DNA of 32,113 nt from Taishania sp036758285 (GCA_036758285.1 DAIOWV010000033.1:1-32113), one strand, 5' to 3'. Counted from the stretch's first letter, positions 16,748 through 24,753 are shown. The notes: generated by a model not told the origin, from the letters alone. Program-made: numbers and translations.

Positions 16748-18307
16748 ATGGATTATTTTTTTAGGCTGACTCTGTTAGTTTTTCTAGACTTTTACTCAGG
16801 TTCTGTATTTAGTCAACAAGCTACACTATCTGGTAAATTGACAGATAAAGATTCAAAGGAAATTCTATCGGGAGTTAGATTGATGTTGTTGTCAACTCAA
16901 GACTCATCCATAGTTACAGGTGCTACCTCTGATGAAGATGGAGCGTATTCTATCGAAACGAATGCAGGTAAGTACATCTTGAAAATTACCTATTTCAGTT
17001 ATAAAGATGAGGTTCGTTCAATATCTCTGAATGAAGGTGAAAACACAATGGATTTTCCCTTGGTGACCAACGCCAAAGTAATTGCTGAAATTAATGTAGA
17101 GGCAACCGCAATTCGAGTTGAGCAAAAGGGAGATACAACACAATACAATGCAGATGCTTTTAAAACTAATCCTGATGCTACAGTTGAAGATTTGGTAGCT
17201 AAAATGCCTGGGATAACAATTGAAAATGGTGTTGTTAAAGCTCAAGGAGAACAAATTAAAAAAGTATATATTGATGGAGAAGAATTTTTTGGTGATGATG
17301 CAACGTCTGCTCTGAAAAATCTTCCTGCTGAAATCGTTTCTAAAATCCAGATTTATGATAATGAAAGCGATCAAGCTCGATTTACAGGAATTTCTGATGG
17401 AAATGATGCAAAAGCGCTAAATATTGTTACCAAACCAGGTAAAAACCAAGGTCAATTTGGAAAAATTTATGCAGGGTATGGTTACTCTGATTTGTATTTA
17501 GCTGGTGCAAATGTTAATTTTTTTAATGGTAAACGTAAAATTTCTGTTGTTGGAATGAGTAATAATGTCAATCAGCAAAATTTTGCTTCTGAAGATATTT
17601 TAGGGCTTTCAGGTACCTCTACAAGTTCTACTGGTGGTGGAGGTAGAGGTAGTCGCGGTTTTGGTGGTGCTTCAGAAAACTTTATGGTTGGTCAGCAAAA
17701 TGGAGTTAGCACAACTCATTCAATTGGTGTTAATTATTCTGATAAATGGGGTGAAAAAACGAAAGTAACGGGTAGTTATTTCTTCAATTCTTCAAAAAAT
17801 GACAACACTCAAAAAACAGGTAGGGAGTATTTTATTTCTTCACAAACAGGTCAATTGTATGATGAAGATTATTCATCTTTAACCACTGATTTCAATCACC
17901 GTGTAAATTTTAGATTTGAAATTAACTTAGATTCACTTAATTCATTAGTTGTTACACCAAAGCTAAGTTATCAAGGAAATGATCGAAATCGTGAAACGAA
18001 TGGATTGACACAGGATAATCAACAGGCTTTAATCAATCGTATTTCCAATACAACTTTTAGTCACAATAATGGAATAAATGCAGGAACATCAGTTCTTTGG
18101 CGTCATAAATTTATGAAACCAAAACGTACTTTTTCAGTTAATTTATCTGGAAATTATTCCAATAGAATGGGAGATAATGGACAAGAGTCGATGTCTGTTT
18201 TTTATAATGCAATTCTTGGTGATTCACTTCGTGCGATTAATCAGTTTGCAGACAATTTAACAAATGGTTATACTTCTTCAGTTCGTTTCATATACAGAGC
18301 CTTTTAA
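16748..18307 (+). CDS. Outer membrane receptor (carboxypeptidase-regulatory + plug + OMP_b-brl_3), 5' part, frameshifted
   Basis: N-terminal about 513 residues of a large outer membrane protein. The start is ATG 16748; TTG 16739 is three codons upstream. A signal peptide (RLTLLVFLDFYSGSVFSQ) is followed by a carboxypeptidase-regulatory-like domain (about 24-105: ATLSGKLTDKDSKEILSGV, TSDEDGAYSIETNAGKYIL). A TonB-plug-like domain comes next (VEDLVAKMPGITIENG, KKVYIDGEEFFGDD, ALNIVTKPGKNQG), with a Gly-rich loop (GGGGRGSRGFGG), then the start of the barrel. The frame breaks at 18287-18290 (RF, then IYRAF and a TAA at 18305-18307). The downstream frame continues the protein at once with SYTEPFNQFW, so this is one gene split by a 2-nt loss or an extra base. 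Confidence 0.85.
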   Translation: MDYFFRLTLLVFLDFYSGSVFSQQATLSGKLTDKDSKEILSGVRLMLLSTQDSSIVTGATSDEDGAYSIETNAGKYILKITYFSYKDEVRSISLNEGENTMDFPLVTNAKVIAEINVEATAIRVEQKGDTTQYNADAFKTNPDATVEDLVAKMPGITIENGVVKAQGEQIKKVYIDGEEFFGDDATSALKNLPAEIVSKIQIYDNESDQARFTGISDGNDAKALNIVTKPGKNQGQFGKIYAGYGYSDLYLAGANVNFFNGKRKISVVGMSNNVNQQNFASEDILGLSGTSTSSTGGGGRGSRGFGGASENFMVGQQNGVSTTHSIGVNYSDKWGEKTKVTGSYFFNSSKNDNTQKTGREYFISSQTGQLYDEDYSSLTTDFNHRVNFRFEINLDSLNSLVVTPKLSYQGNDRNRETNGLTQDNQQALINRISNTTFSHNNGINAGTSVLWRHKFMKPKRTFSVNLSGNYSNRMGDNGQESMSVFYNAILGDSLRAINQFADNLTNGYTSSVRFIYRAF

Positions 18308-19544
18308 TCAATTTTGGTCAGGTGAATTTTCATATACACCTGCATACAATGTTAGCGATGCAGATAAAAGGACTTATAATTACAGTCCAATCACTGGTTT
18401 GTATAATGATATGGATACTTTACTTTCGAATGTATTTAAAAACCAAACTATTGGTAATGAAGTGGGAACAAGTTTTCGTTTCAATAAAGAAAAAACCAAT
18501 CTTCAATTTGGTATGAATTATCAAAATAATATGTTGTTGAATAACCAAGAGTTTCCATTAAATAGAAATGTTAAATTGGTATTTAATAATATTTTACCAA
18601 ACTTGCGTTACAAATATGATTTCTCAAAAACAAAATCTATTCAATTAAATTACCGTGCAAGCACCCGAACACCTTCAATTGATCAGTTACAAAATGTAAT
18701 TGATAATTCAAATCCACTTTCACTTTCATCAGGAAATGAAAATTTGAAACAACAGTACAATCATAGAGTGTTTAGCCGTTTTAATATTACCAATGTTCAA
18801 AAAGGAAGTAATTTCTTTGTTTTCTTATCAGGTGAAATGGCGTCAAATTACATTACCAACTCATCTATCATTGCAGCAACAGATACAATAATCAATGGAG
18901 ATGTATCTTTAGCTAGAGGTTCGCAATTTAGAATGCCTGTCAACTTAAATGGAAATTGGAACACAAGAGGTTATATTTCTTATGGATTTCCAATTACACC
19001 TTTAAAAGTCAATTTGAATTTTAATGTTGGGGGAGGTTATAGTGTAACACCTGGTTTAATTAATAACATAGTTAATAGAACGCAAACAACAAATTCGAAT
19101 GTTGGTTTAGTCGTAGCAAGTAATATCAGTTCAAACATTGATTTTACCATTGGTTATGCGTTTAATTACAATAATGCTGTAAACACAACTCAAAATAGAT
19201 CTAATAATGAATATTTCGTTCAAAATTTAACAGCAAAATTTAATTGGATAGTAAAAGAGAGAATTGTGTTTAATACAAATTATGCATTGAATTCTTATGC
19301 AGGATTAGGAGATGAATTCAATCAAACGATTATGCTTTGGAATGCTGGGGTAGGATATAAATTGATGAAACAAAAACAATTGGAGTTAAGATTGTCAGTG
19401 TTTGACATTTTAAATAGTAATAATAGTATTGTTCGAAATGTAACCGAATCGTATATTGAGGATGTTGAGTCACGTGTGTTAAATCGCTATTTTATGATTA
19501 CAGCAACCTATAATTTGAGAAATTTTGGATCTGTAACGAAGTAA
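18288..19544 (+). CDS. Outer membrane receptor (OMP_b-brl_3), 3' part after frameshift
   Basis: C-terminal about 418 residues of the receptor started at 16748. It opens with SYTEPFNQFWSGEFSYTPAY, where the family has R-(F/V)-SYTEP immediately after the strand that ends the upstream part. It then runs through beta-strands typical of outer membrane protein beta-barrel family 3 (RASTRTPSIDQLQNVIDNSN, ISYGFPITPLKVNLNFNVGG, ELRLSVFDILNSNNS, YFMITATYNLRNFG). An ATG at 18315 exists in another frame only, and there is no plausible independent start, so this is not a separate gene. Whether the break is a sequencing error or a true pseudogene cannot be told here. Confidence 0.83.
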   Translation, partial: SYTEPFNQFWSGEFSYTPAYNVSDADKRTYNYSPITGLYNDMDTLLSNVFKNQTIGNEVGTSFRFNKEKTNLQFGMNYQNNMLLNNQEFPLNRNVKLVFNNILPNLRYKYDFSKTKSIQLNYRASTRTPSIDQLQNVIDNSNPLSLSSGNENLKQQYNHRVFSRFNITNVQKGSNFFVFLSGEMASNYITNSSIIAATDTIINGDVSLARGSQFRMPVNLNGNWNTRGYISYGFPITPLKVNLNFNVGGGYSVTPGLINNIVNRTQTTNSNVGLVVASNISSNIDFTIGYAFNYNNAVNTTQNRSNNEYFVQNLTAKFNWIVKERIVFNTNYALNSYAGLGDEFNQTIMLWNAGVGYKLMKQKQLELRLSVFDILNSNNSIVRNVTESYIEDVESRVLNRYFMITATYNLRNFGSVTK

Positions 19545-19600
19545 TCTAATTTAAAAGTAAATTTTTCATCTTAGATTTATTTGTATCTTGGTCTTAAAAA

Positions 19601-20119
19601 ATGCCAAAAATTCTTTCTTTTGCTGGTAGCAATAGCTCCACATCTATTAATTATAATTTTTTACAATACATTAAACAATATTATATCCATGATATGGATT
19701 TGTTAGATCTTCGGACGTTCGAAGTTCCTATGTATGGTATAGATCAAGAGAATGAGTCAGGCATCCCTAAAACTATAGTAGAATTAAACAATCTGATAAA
19801 AGATGCTGAAATTCTTCTTTTGGCAACCTCAGAACACAATGGAAGTTATTCAAGTTATTTTAAATCAACAATTGATTGGTTAAGTAGATTGGATAGAGAT
19901 TTCTGTAAGGATAAAGTTGTGATAATTGTAGGTACTTCTAATGGAAGAGGTGGAGCCGCTAGTTCTATTGAACTTTCAAAAAGATTGTTGGAAAGGTTGG
20001 GTGCAAATGTGATTGGAACTTTTAGCTTGCCTTCTTTAGGTCATGTGTTTGAAAATGATAGATTGATTGAGGAACAAGAGCTTCGTTTAAGTCAATTCAT
20101 CTCACAACTACCTTTGTAA
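19601..20119 (+). CDS. NAD(P)H-dependent FMN reductase-like flavoprotein
   Basis: 172-aa cytoplasmic flavodoxin-fold oxidoreductase. The N-terminal phosphate-binding loop (SFAGSNSSTSINYNFLQYI) and the flavin-site stretch ATSEHNGSYSSYFKSTIDWL match the NADPH-dependent FMN reductase / ArsH-type family, where PEYNGS-x-P-x-LKNAIDW is usual. VVIIVGTSNGRGGAASSIEL and LGANVIGTFSLPSLGH follow. It reduces FMN or quinone-like acceptors using NAD(P)H; the precise substrate is unknown. The leader is very short: a possible -7 box (TATCTTGG) ends only 9 nt before the ATG. The next gene starts 36 nt downstream. Confidence 0.87.
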   Translation: MPKILSFAGSNSSTSINYNFLQYIKQYYIHDMDLLDLRTFEVPMYGIDQENESGIPKTIVELNNLIKDAEILLLATSEHNGSYSSYFKSTIDWLSRLDRDFCKDKVVIIVGTSNGRGGAASSIELSKRLLERLGANVIGTFSLPSLGHVFENDRLIEEQELRLSQFISQLPL

Positions 20120-20155
20120 TTTTTTAGTATAAAACCACATTTTAAATTGATTTAA

Positions 20156-20704
20156 ATGGCTTTTTTTGAATTTAACGGCTTTAAGCCAGTTGTTAAACCA
20201 TCTAGTTTTGTTCATCCTAATGCAACAGTTACAGGTAATGTAATCATTGGTGAAAATGTTTATGTTGGTCCTGGTGCTGCGATTAGAGGAGATTGGGGAC
20301 AGATAATTATTGAAGATGGGTGCAATGTGCAGGAGAATTGTACAGTACACATGTTTCCTGGAACAACAGTTGTTTTAAAAAAAGGAGCACACATTGGTCA
20401 TGGGGCAATTGTTCATGGAGGTATAATTGGCGAAAACTGTTTAATAGGAATGAATGCCGTTATCATGGATGATTGCGAAGTAGGTGATGAAAGTATAATT
20501 GGAGCATTGGCATTTGTTCCAGCAAAAACGATAATTCCTAAACGTAGTTTAGTTGTGGGTAATCCAGCTAAAGTAATTAAACAAGTAAGTGATGACATGA
20601 TTGCTTGGAAAACCAAAGGAACAGCTTTGTATCAAGCTTTACCAGGAGAATGTCAAGCGCATCTTAGACCTTGCGAGACTTTTACTGAAATAGAAGCCGA
20701 TTGA
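20156..20704 (+). CDS. Gamma-carbonic anhydrase / hexapeptide-repeat protein (PaaY/YrdA type), ends at a suspect TGA
   Basis: 182 aa of a trimeric left-handed beta-helix protein. Hexapeptide repeats run from about 20 to 145 (HPNATVTGNVIIGENVYVGP, HIGHGAIVHGGIIGENCLIG). The three metal-binding His of gamma-carbonic anhydrases are in place (H65 in CTVHMF, H82 in HIGHG, H87 in IVHGG), so Zn- or Fe-dependent CO2 hydration is possible; many relatives are inactive or act on CoA thioesters. It ends EIEAD-TGA, but the same frame continues for 17 sense codons (PLQEKMYETWNEIKNNN) to a TAA, matching the tail expected of the family after E-(V/I)-EA-D-R. CGA to TGA would explain it. Confidence 0.88.
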   Translation: MAFFEFNGFKPVVKPSSFVHPNATVTGNVIIGENVYVGPGAAIRGDWGQIIIEDGCNVQENCTVHMFPGTTVVLKKGAHIGHGAIVHGGIIGENCLIGMNAVIMDDCEVGDESIIGALAFVPAKTIIPKRSLVVGNPAKVIKQVSDDMIAWKTKGTALYQALPGECQAHLRPCETFTEIEAD

Positions 20705-20758
20705 CCTCTACAGGAAAAGATGTATGAAACTTGGAATGAGATTAAAAATAATAATTAA
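20705..20758 (+). other. In-frame C-terminal remnant after the TGA of the carbonic anhydrase-like gene
   Basis: Seventeen sense codons plus TAA directly follow the TGA at 20702-20704 in the same frame. They encode a tail (KMYETWNEIK) typical of this family's last helix. The segment is either lost by a premature stop, reached by TGA readthrough, or separated only by a base-call error. Confidence 0.6.
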
Positions 20759-20791
20759 TCTTTTTCGTTTAAATTCCCTCTAAAACTTTCG

Positions 20792-20839
20792 TGTCAGTCT
20801 GTCAGTTGCTGACAAATTTTCTGCTATTTTTTAACGTTG
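20792..20839 (+). promoter_or_regulatory. groESL promoter region with TGTCAG palindrome
   Basis: TGTCAG occurs at 20792 and again at 20800. The second copy pairs with CTGACA (20809-20814) across TTG to give a perfect 15-bp palindrome. The central TTG (20806-20808) is 23 nt from TAACGTTG (20832-20839), a near match to TAnnTTTG, so the palindrome would cover the -33 region as a repressor or activator site could. It is not CIRCE. The function is inferred. Confidence 0.45.
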
Positions 20840-20902
20840 TGGTCATTGGCACAAAATTGGTCAATAGATGTGATGTAATATTAAAAATTTAAAATATATC
20901 AT

Positions 20903-21178
20903 ATGTCTATATCATTTAAACCTTTGGCAGATAGAGTTCTTGTAGAAGCTGCTCCAGCAGAAGAAAAAACAGCAAGTGGAATTATTATTCCTGACACAGC
21001 AAAGGAAAAACCTTTGAAGGGTACTGTAGTTGCTGCAGGTGAAGGTAAAAAAGATGAGCCTTTGACAGTGAAAGTAGGTGATCAAGTGCTTTACGGACAA
21101 TATTCTGGAACAGAAATTAAATTGGAAGGAAAAACCTTTTTAATTATGCGTGAGTCAGATATCTACGGGATATTCTAA
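20903..21178 (+). CDS. groES: Co-chaperonin GroES
   Basis: 91-aa co-chaperonin that forms the heptameric lid of GroEL, near the usual 90-97 aa. Signature sequences are FKPLADRVLVE at the N-terminus, the mobile loop EEKTASGIIIPDTAKEKP that contacts GroEL, GTVVAAGEGK, and the C-terminal ILMRESDIYG-type end (here FLIMRESDIYGIF). It lies 69 nt ahead of groEL in the usual order, and transcription probably begins at the promoter described just upstream. The non-coding gap to groEL contains a small hairpin. Confidence 0.97.
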   Translation: MSISFKPLADRVLVEAAPAEEKTASGIIIPDTAKEKPLKGTVVAAGEGKKDEPLTVKVGDQVLYGQYSGTEIKLEGKTFLIMRESDIYGIF

Positions 21179-21192
21179 ATACTCAAAAGTGT

Positions 21193-21210
21193 AAGCTAGT
21201 AGATTAGCTT
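21193..21210 (+). other. Small hairpin between groES and groEL
   Basis: AAGCTA (21193-21198) and TAGCTT (21205-21210) pair with a six-base loop. No T-tract follows. It could modulate mRNA processing or the groES:groEL ratio, but it may be chance. Confidence 0.25.
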
Positions 21211-21247
21211 TCTAAAAAATCAAAGTCTAATAATCAAAAATAGAAAA

Positions 21248-22879
21248 ATGGCAAAAGAAATTTATTTCAACGTAGAAGCTCGTGAAAAATTAAAAAGAGG
21301 AGTTGATGCTTTAGCAGATGCGGTGAAAGTAACATTGGGACCAAAAGGAAGAAATGTTGTAATTGGTAAAAAATTCGGAGCACCTCATGTAACAAAAGAT
21401 GGTGTTTCTGTTGCGAAAGAAATAGAATTAAAAGATGGTATTGAGAATATTGGAGCTCAAATTGTAAAAGAAGTTGCATCAAAAACTGCTGATATTGCAG
21501 GTGATGGAACAACAACGGCAACAGTTTTAGCACAAGCAATCATTACAGCAGGATTGAAAAACGTCGCTGCTGGTGCTAACCCAATGGATCTTAAGCGTGG
21601 TATAGATAAAGCTGTTGTTGAAATCGTTAAATCGTTGAAATCAATGTCTAAAGAGGTTGGTTCAGATAATGACAAAATCAAACAAATTGCAACTATTTCT
21701 GCAAATAATGATGAAACAATTGGTGCGTTAATTGCTGAAGCAATGGCAAAGGTTGGTAATGAAGGTGTAATTACTGTTGAAGAAGCAAAAGGAACAGAAA
21801 CCGAAGTTAAAACGGTTGAAGGAATGCAGTTTGATAGAGGTTATTTATCTCCTTATTTTGTTACCAATACAGAGAAAATGATTGCAGAATTGGAGCGTCC
21901 TTATATTTTGATTTACGATAAAAAGATTTCAAATATGAAGGAGCTTTTGCCAATTTTAGAACCTGTTGCTCAATCTGGTAAGCCTTTATTGATTATTGCT
22001 GAAGATGTAGATGGTGAGGCGTTGGCGACTTTAGTAGTAAATCGTATTCGTGGAGCTCTGAAAATTGCGGCTGTTAAAGCACCTGGATTTGGAGATAGAA
22101 GAAAAGCAATGTTAGAAGATATCGCAATTTTGACAGGTGGACAAGTAATTTCGGAAGAAAGAGGTTATACACTTGAAAATGCAACATTAGATTTCTTGGG
22201 AACTGCTGAAAAAATTGAAATAGACAAAGACAATACGACTATTGTTAATGGTGCAGGTAAAAAAGAAGAAATTGATTTAAGAGTTAATCAAATTAAAGCT
22301 CAAATTGAATCAACAACTTCTGATTACGATCGTGAGAAATTACAAGAGCGTTTGGCTAAGTTAGCTGGTGGAGTCGCTGTATTGTACGTTGGAGCAACTA
22401 CAGAGGTTGAGATGAAAGAGAAAAAAGACCGTGTAGATGATGCTTTAGCTGCAACAAGAGCTGCTGTTGAAGAAGGGATTGTACCTGGTGGAGGAGTTGC
22501 TTTAATTCGTGCAATTAGTGTTTTAGAGAATCTTAAAGGAGCAAATGATGATGAAACAACTGGTGTGTTGATTGCAAAACGTGCAATTGAAGAGCCTTTA
22601 CGTCAGATTGTTGTAAATGCAGGTGGTGAAGGTGCTGTTGTTGTTCAAAAAGTACTAGAAGGAAAAGATGATTTTGGTTACAATGCAAGAACTGATGTAT
22701 TTGAAAACTTGTATGAAGCTGGTGTTATTGACCCAACTAAAGTTACTCGTATAGCAATTGAAAATGCCGCCTCAATCGCGTCATTATTGTTGACAACAGA
22801 AGCAGTTATTGCTGACGAACCAGAGGTTGCAGCAGACCATCATCATGGAATGCCTGGAGGAATGCCAGGAATGATGTAA
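21248..22879 (+). CDS. groEL: Chaperonin GroEL
   Basis: 543-aa chaperonin, full length. It has the family's nucleotide-binding motifs VTLGPKGRNVV and AGDGTTTATVLAQAI, the catalytic Asp region AAVEEGIVPGGGVALIRA, and the C-terminal GGM-type tail HHHGMPGGMPGMM. It assembles into the double heptameric ring that folds proteins with GroES and ATP. Two Rho-independent terminators follow. It is intact and ordinary for Bacteroidota, where single-copy groESL is the rule. Confidence 0.98.
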   Translation: MAKEIYFNVEAREKLKRGVDALADAVKVTLGPKGRNVVIGKKFGAPHVTKDGVSVAKEIELKDGIENIGAQIVKEVASKTADIAGDGTTTATVLAQAIITAGLKNVAAGANPMDLKRGIDKAVVEIVKSLKSMSKEVGSDNDKIKQIATISANNDETIGALIAEAMAKVGNEGVITVEEAKGTETEVKTVEGMQFDRGYLSPYFVTNTEKMIAELERPYILIYDKKISNMKELLPILEPVAQSGKPLLIIAEDVDGEALATLVVNRIRGALKIAAVKAPGFGDRRKAMLEDIAILTGGQVISEERGYTLENATLDFLGTAEKIEIDKDNTTIVNGAGKKEEIDLRVNQIKAQIESTTSDYDREKLQERLAKLAGGVAVLYVGATTEVEMKEKKDRVDDALAATRAAVEEGIVPGGGVALIRAISVLENLKGANDDETTGVLIAKRAIEEPLRQIVVNAGGEGAVVVQKVLEGKDDFGYNARTDVFENLYEAGVIDPTKVTRIAIENAASIASLLLTTEAVIADEPEVAADHHHGMPGGMPGMM

Positions 22880-22925
22880 TAATCACAAAATTTGGGAAAT
22901 TAAATATTTTCCATGAAAACTTCAA

Positions 22926-22951
22926 AGGGTCAACTATTGTTGGCTCTTTTT
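22926..22951 (+). terminator. First terminator downstream of groEL
   Basis: AGGGTCAAC (22926-22934) and GTTGGCTCT (22939-22947) form a 9-bp stem with two G-U pairs and a TATT loop, followed by TTTTT. Confidence 0.7.
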
Positions 22952-23005
22952 CCATCTTGTTTTTGCTGATTTATTCAGGTAAAATAAGATGTTTATATAT
23001 AGAAG

Positions 23006-23034
23006 GTCTCTTTCTTAATTGAAAGAGACTTTTT
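23006..23034 (+). terminator. Second terminator downstream of groEL
   Basis: GTCTCTTTC (23006-23014) and GAAAGAGAC (23021-23029) form a perfect 9-bp stem with loop TTAATT, followed by TTTTTCTTTT. It isolates groESL from the tRNA promoter just downstream. Confidence 0.8.
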
Positions 23035-23090
23035 CTTTTAGATGATTTATCAATTATTTTAGTTTTTTTCAATAAAATTTAATTAAAATG

Positions 23091-23120
23091 TTTGTTTAAT
23101 TTAAAAAAATAGTATCTTTG
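23091..23120 (+). promoter_or_regulatory. Strong promoter of tRNA-Leu
   Basis: TTTG (23091-23094), 18 nt, then TATCTTTG (23113-23120): a perfect Bacteroidota -33/-7 pair at good spacing, the best in the window. Transcription should start near 23127, giving a leader of about 50 nt before the tRNA. Confidence 0.8.
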
Positions 23121-23140
23121 CAGTCCCGATTGTGATGGGG

Positions 23141-23159
23141 TGAGAGGAGAAGCCTCTCA
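23141..23159 (+). other. Hairpin in the tRNA-Leu leader
   Basis: TGAGAGG (23141-23147) and CCTCTCA (23153-23159) are a perfect 7-bp inverted repeat with loop AGAAG, 17 nt before the mature tRNA 5' end. It could guide 5' leader processing. No tRNA T-loop is present, so it is not a second tRNA. Confidence 0.4.
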
Positions 23160-23176
23160 AAATTGAAATAAATAAT

Positions 23177-23258
23177 GCGGATGTGGTGAAATTGGTAGAC
23201 ACGCTAGACTTAGGATCTAGTGCCGAGAGGTGTGCGGGTTCGAGTCCCTCCATCCGCA
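23177..23258 (+). tRNA. tRNA-Leu (anticodon TAG)
   Basis: Class II tRNA of 82 nt without an encoded CCA. The acceptor GCGGATG pairs with CATCCGC and has discriminator A. The D arm contains AATTGGTAGACAC. The anticodon stem CTAGA/TCTAG encloses loop CTTAGGA, giving anticodon TAG for CUN leucine codons. A long variable arm (about TGCCGAGAGGTGTG) and the T-loop GGGTTCGAGTCCC follow. It has its own promoter and terminator. Confidence 0.97.
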
Positions 23259-23271
23259 CTTTTAATGTTTG

Positions 23272-23302
23272 ATGGTGTAAGTAGTCTCTTATGCCATTTT
23301 TT
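23272..23302 (+). terminator. Terminator of tRNA-Leu
   Basis: ATGGTGTAAG (23272-23281) pairs with CTTATGCCAT (23288-23297) as a 10-bp stem with two G-U pairs and loop TAGTCT, followed by TTTTTT. It lies just before the trigger factor start. Confidence 0.65.
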
Positions 23303-23324
23303 ATTTATTAAAATTCAACAATAG

Positions 23325-24674
23325 ATGAAAGTAGTTCGCGAAGACATTGATGCATTAAATGCACTTTTGAAAGTTGAGATTACACCTGCTGATTATGAGG
23401 CAAGAGTAAAACAAGAATTAGAAAAATATAGAAAAACAGCTAAAATACCTGGATTTCGCCCTGGAACAGTTCCGGTTTCTCTAGTTAAAAAGCAATACGG
23501 TAAAGCTGTTTTAGCTGATGAGTTGAATAAGTTGGTAAATAAATCTTTATACGATTTTATTCAAGAAAATAAAATTAGCATTTTAGGAAATCCAATTCCA
23601 AAAGAAGGCTCAGATTCATCAGGAGACTTTGAAAATCCTGAAAATTTTCAATTCGAATATGAAATTGGTTTAACTCCTGAAATAAAAGTTGAACTATCTT
23701 CAAAAAACAAATTCGATTACAATAAAGTTAAAATTGATGACGAATTAGTTGGAAAACAAATCGATGATTTACGTCGTCGTTATGGAAAATTAAGTTCTGC
23801 TGACAAAACAACTGCAACAGATATGATCTTGGGGCAATTTGTTGAGTTAAATGAAGATGATTCAATTAAAGAAGGTGGAGTTTTGCATTCTTCAACTATT
23901 TCTGTTGAATTTGTAGAAGATAAAGCAACAAAGAAAGCATTGACAGGTTTGAATGTTGGTGATAAAGTCGTTGTTAATCCTGCAAAAGTTTCTCGTGGAG
24001 AAAAAGATACAGCAGCAATGTTAGGATTGAAGCCAGAGCAATTAGCGAATTTGTCAAATAAATTCCAATTGACAGTTAACGAAATTAAAAGAATTGAGTT
24101 GGCTGAATTGAATGAAGAATTATTCAACAAGTTGTTTGGAGAAGGTATCGTTAAAACGGAGAAAGAGTTAAAAGAGCGTATTGCTGAAGACTTGAGAAAT
24201 ATGTTTGCTAATGATTCTGATCGTTTACTTACTAAGTTTGTTTACGAAGATTTGATGAAAAACACTCCAGTTGCTCTTCCTGATGCATTTATGAAGCGTT
24301 GGATTAAAGTTTCAAATGAAAAACCAATTACTGATGAGCAAATTGAAGCAGAATATAGTTCTTATTCTGATAGCTTGAAATGGCAATTGATTCAAGGTGA
24401 AATTTTTAGATCTAATGAAATTAAATTAGATAACGAAGAAGTAATTGAATATACAAAGGGATTGTTGGTTAGCAATTATGCTCAATATGGACTTCCTGCA
24501 CCAGCAGATGAAGAGTTAACTCAAAGTGCTATGCAGGTATTGCAAAATAAAGATGAGGTAAATCGTATTTATGATATGTTGGCAGAATCTAAATTGACAA
24601 AATATTTTAAGGAAACTGTTAAGCTAAACGAAAAAGAAATTTCATACGATGACTTTATTGCATTAGCAAATTAA
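23325..24674 (+). CDS. tig: Trigger factor (ribosome-associated chaperone)
   Basis: 449-aa chaperone bound at the ribosome exit tunnel. The N-terminal ribosome-binding domain ends with the signature GFRPGTVP (43-50; GFRxGxxP in the family). The middle domain is divergent and lacks recognisable FKBP active-site residues, as usual in Bacteroidota, so PPIase activity is doubtful. The C-terminal helical arms (about 260-430) include KFVYEDLMKNTPVALPDAFM. It starts at ATG 23325, 66 nt after the tRNA. No -7 box is obvious, so it may be read through from the tRNA promoter or have its own weak promoter. A terminator follows. Confidence 0.93.
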   Translation: MKVVREDIDALNALLKVEITPADYEARVKQELEKYRKTAKIPGFRPGTVPVSLVKKQYGKAVLADELNKLVNKSLYDFIQENKISILGNPIPKEGSDSSGDFENPENFQFEYEIGLTPEIKVELSSKNKFDYNKVKIDDELVGKQIDDLRRRYGKLSSADKTTATDMILGQFVELNEDDSIKEGGVLHSSTISVEFVEDKATKKALTGLNVGDKVVVNPAKVSRGEKDTAAMLGLKPEQLANLSNKFQLTVNEIKRIELAELNEELFNKLFGEGIVKTEKELKERIAEDLRNMFANDSDRLLTKFVYEDLMKNTPVALPDAFMKRWIKVSNEKPITDEQIEAEYSSYSDSLKWQLIQGEIFRSNEIKLDNEEVIEYTKGLLVSNYAQYGLPAPADEELTQSAMQVLQNKDEVNRIYDMLAESKLTKYFKETVKLNEKEISYDDFIALAN

Positions 24675-24693
24675 TAAGAATACATTTTTTTTT

Positions 24694-24721
24694 AAACCCG
24701 GAAGCAATTTCGGGTTTTTTT
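24694..24721 (+). terminator. Terminator of tig
   Basis: AAACCCGGAA (24694-24703) and TTTCGGGTTT (24708-24717) pair fully, with one G-U, around a GCAA tetraloop, followed by further T residues. Confidence 0.88.
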
Positions 24722-24753
24722 ATTTAACTTGGTTGCTCCTATTATTTAGCCTT

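Noticed and set aside
17627..17670. Simple repeat in the receptor gene
   Set aside because: The GGT/GGA-rich run encodes a Gly-rich loop usual in this receptor family, with irregular codons.
20759..20902. CIRCE / HrcA operator upstream of groES
   Set aside because: No TTAGCACTC-N9-GAGTGCTAA or close variant is present; the palindrome there is TGTCAG-TTG-CTGACA.
21267..21681. Antisense open frames within groEL (Leu- and His-rich)
   Set aside because: They are composition shadows of the groEL codons, with no family resemblance and no promoter.
23121..23176. A second tRNA or tRNA remnant before tRNA-Leu
   Set aside because: There is a hairpin but no T-loop (GTTCGA) or acceptor pairing; it fits a leader better.
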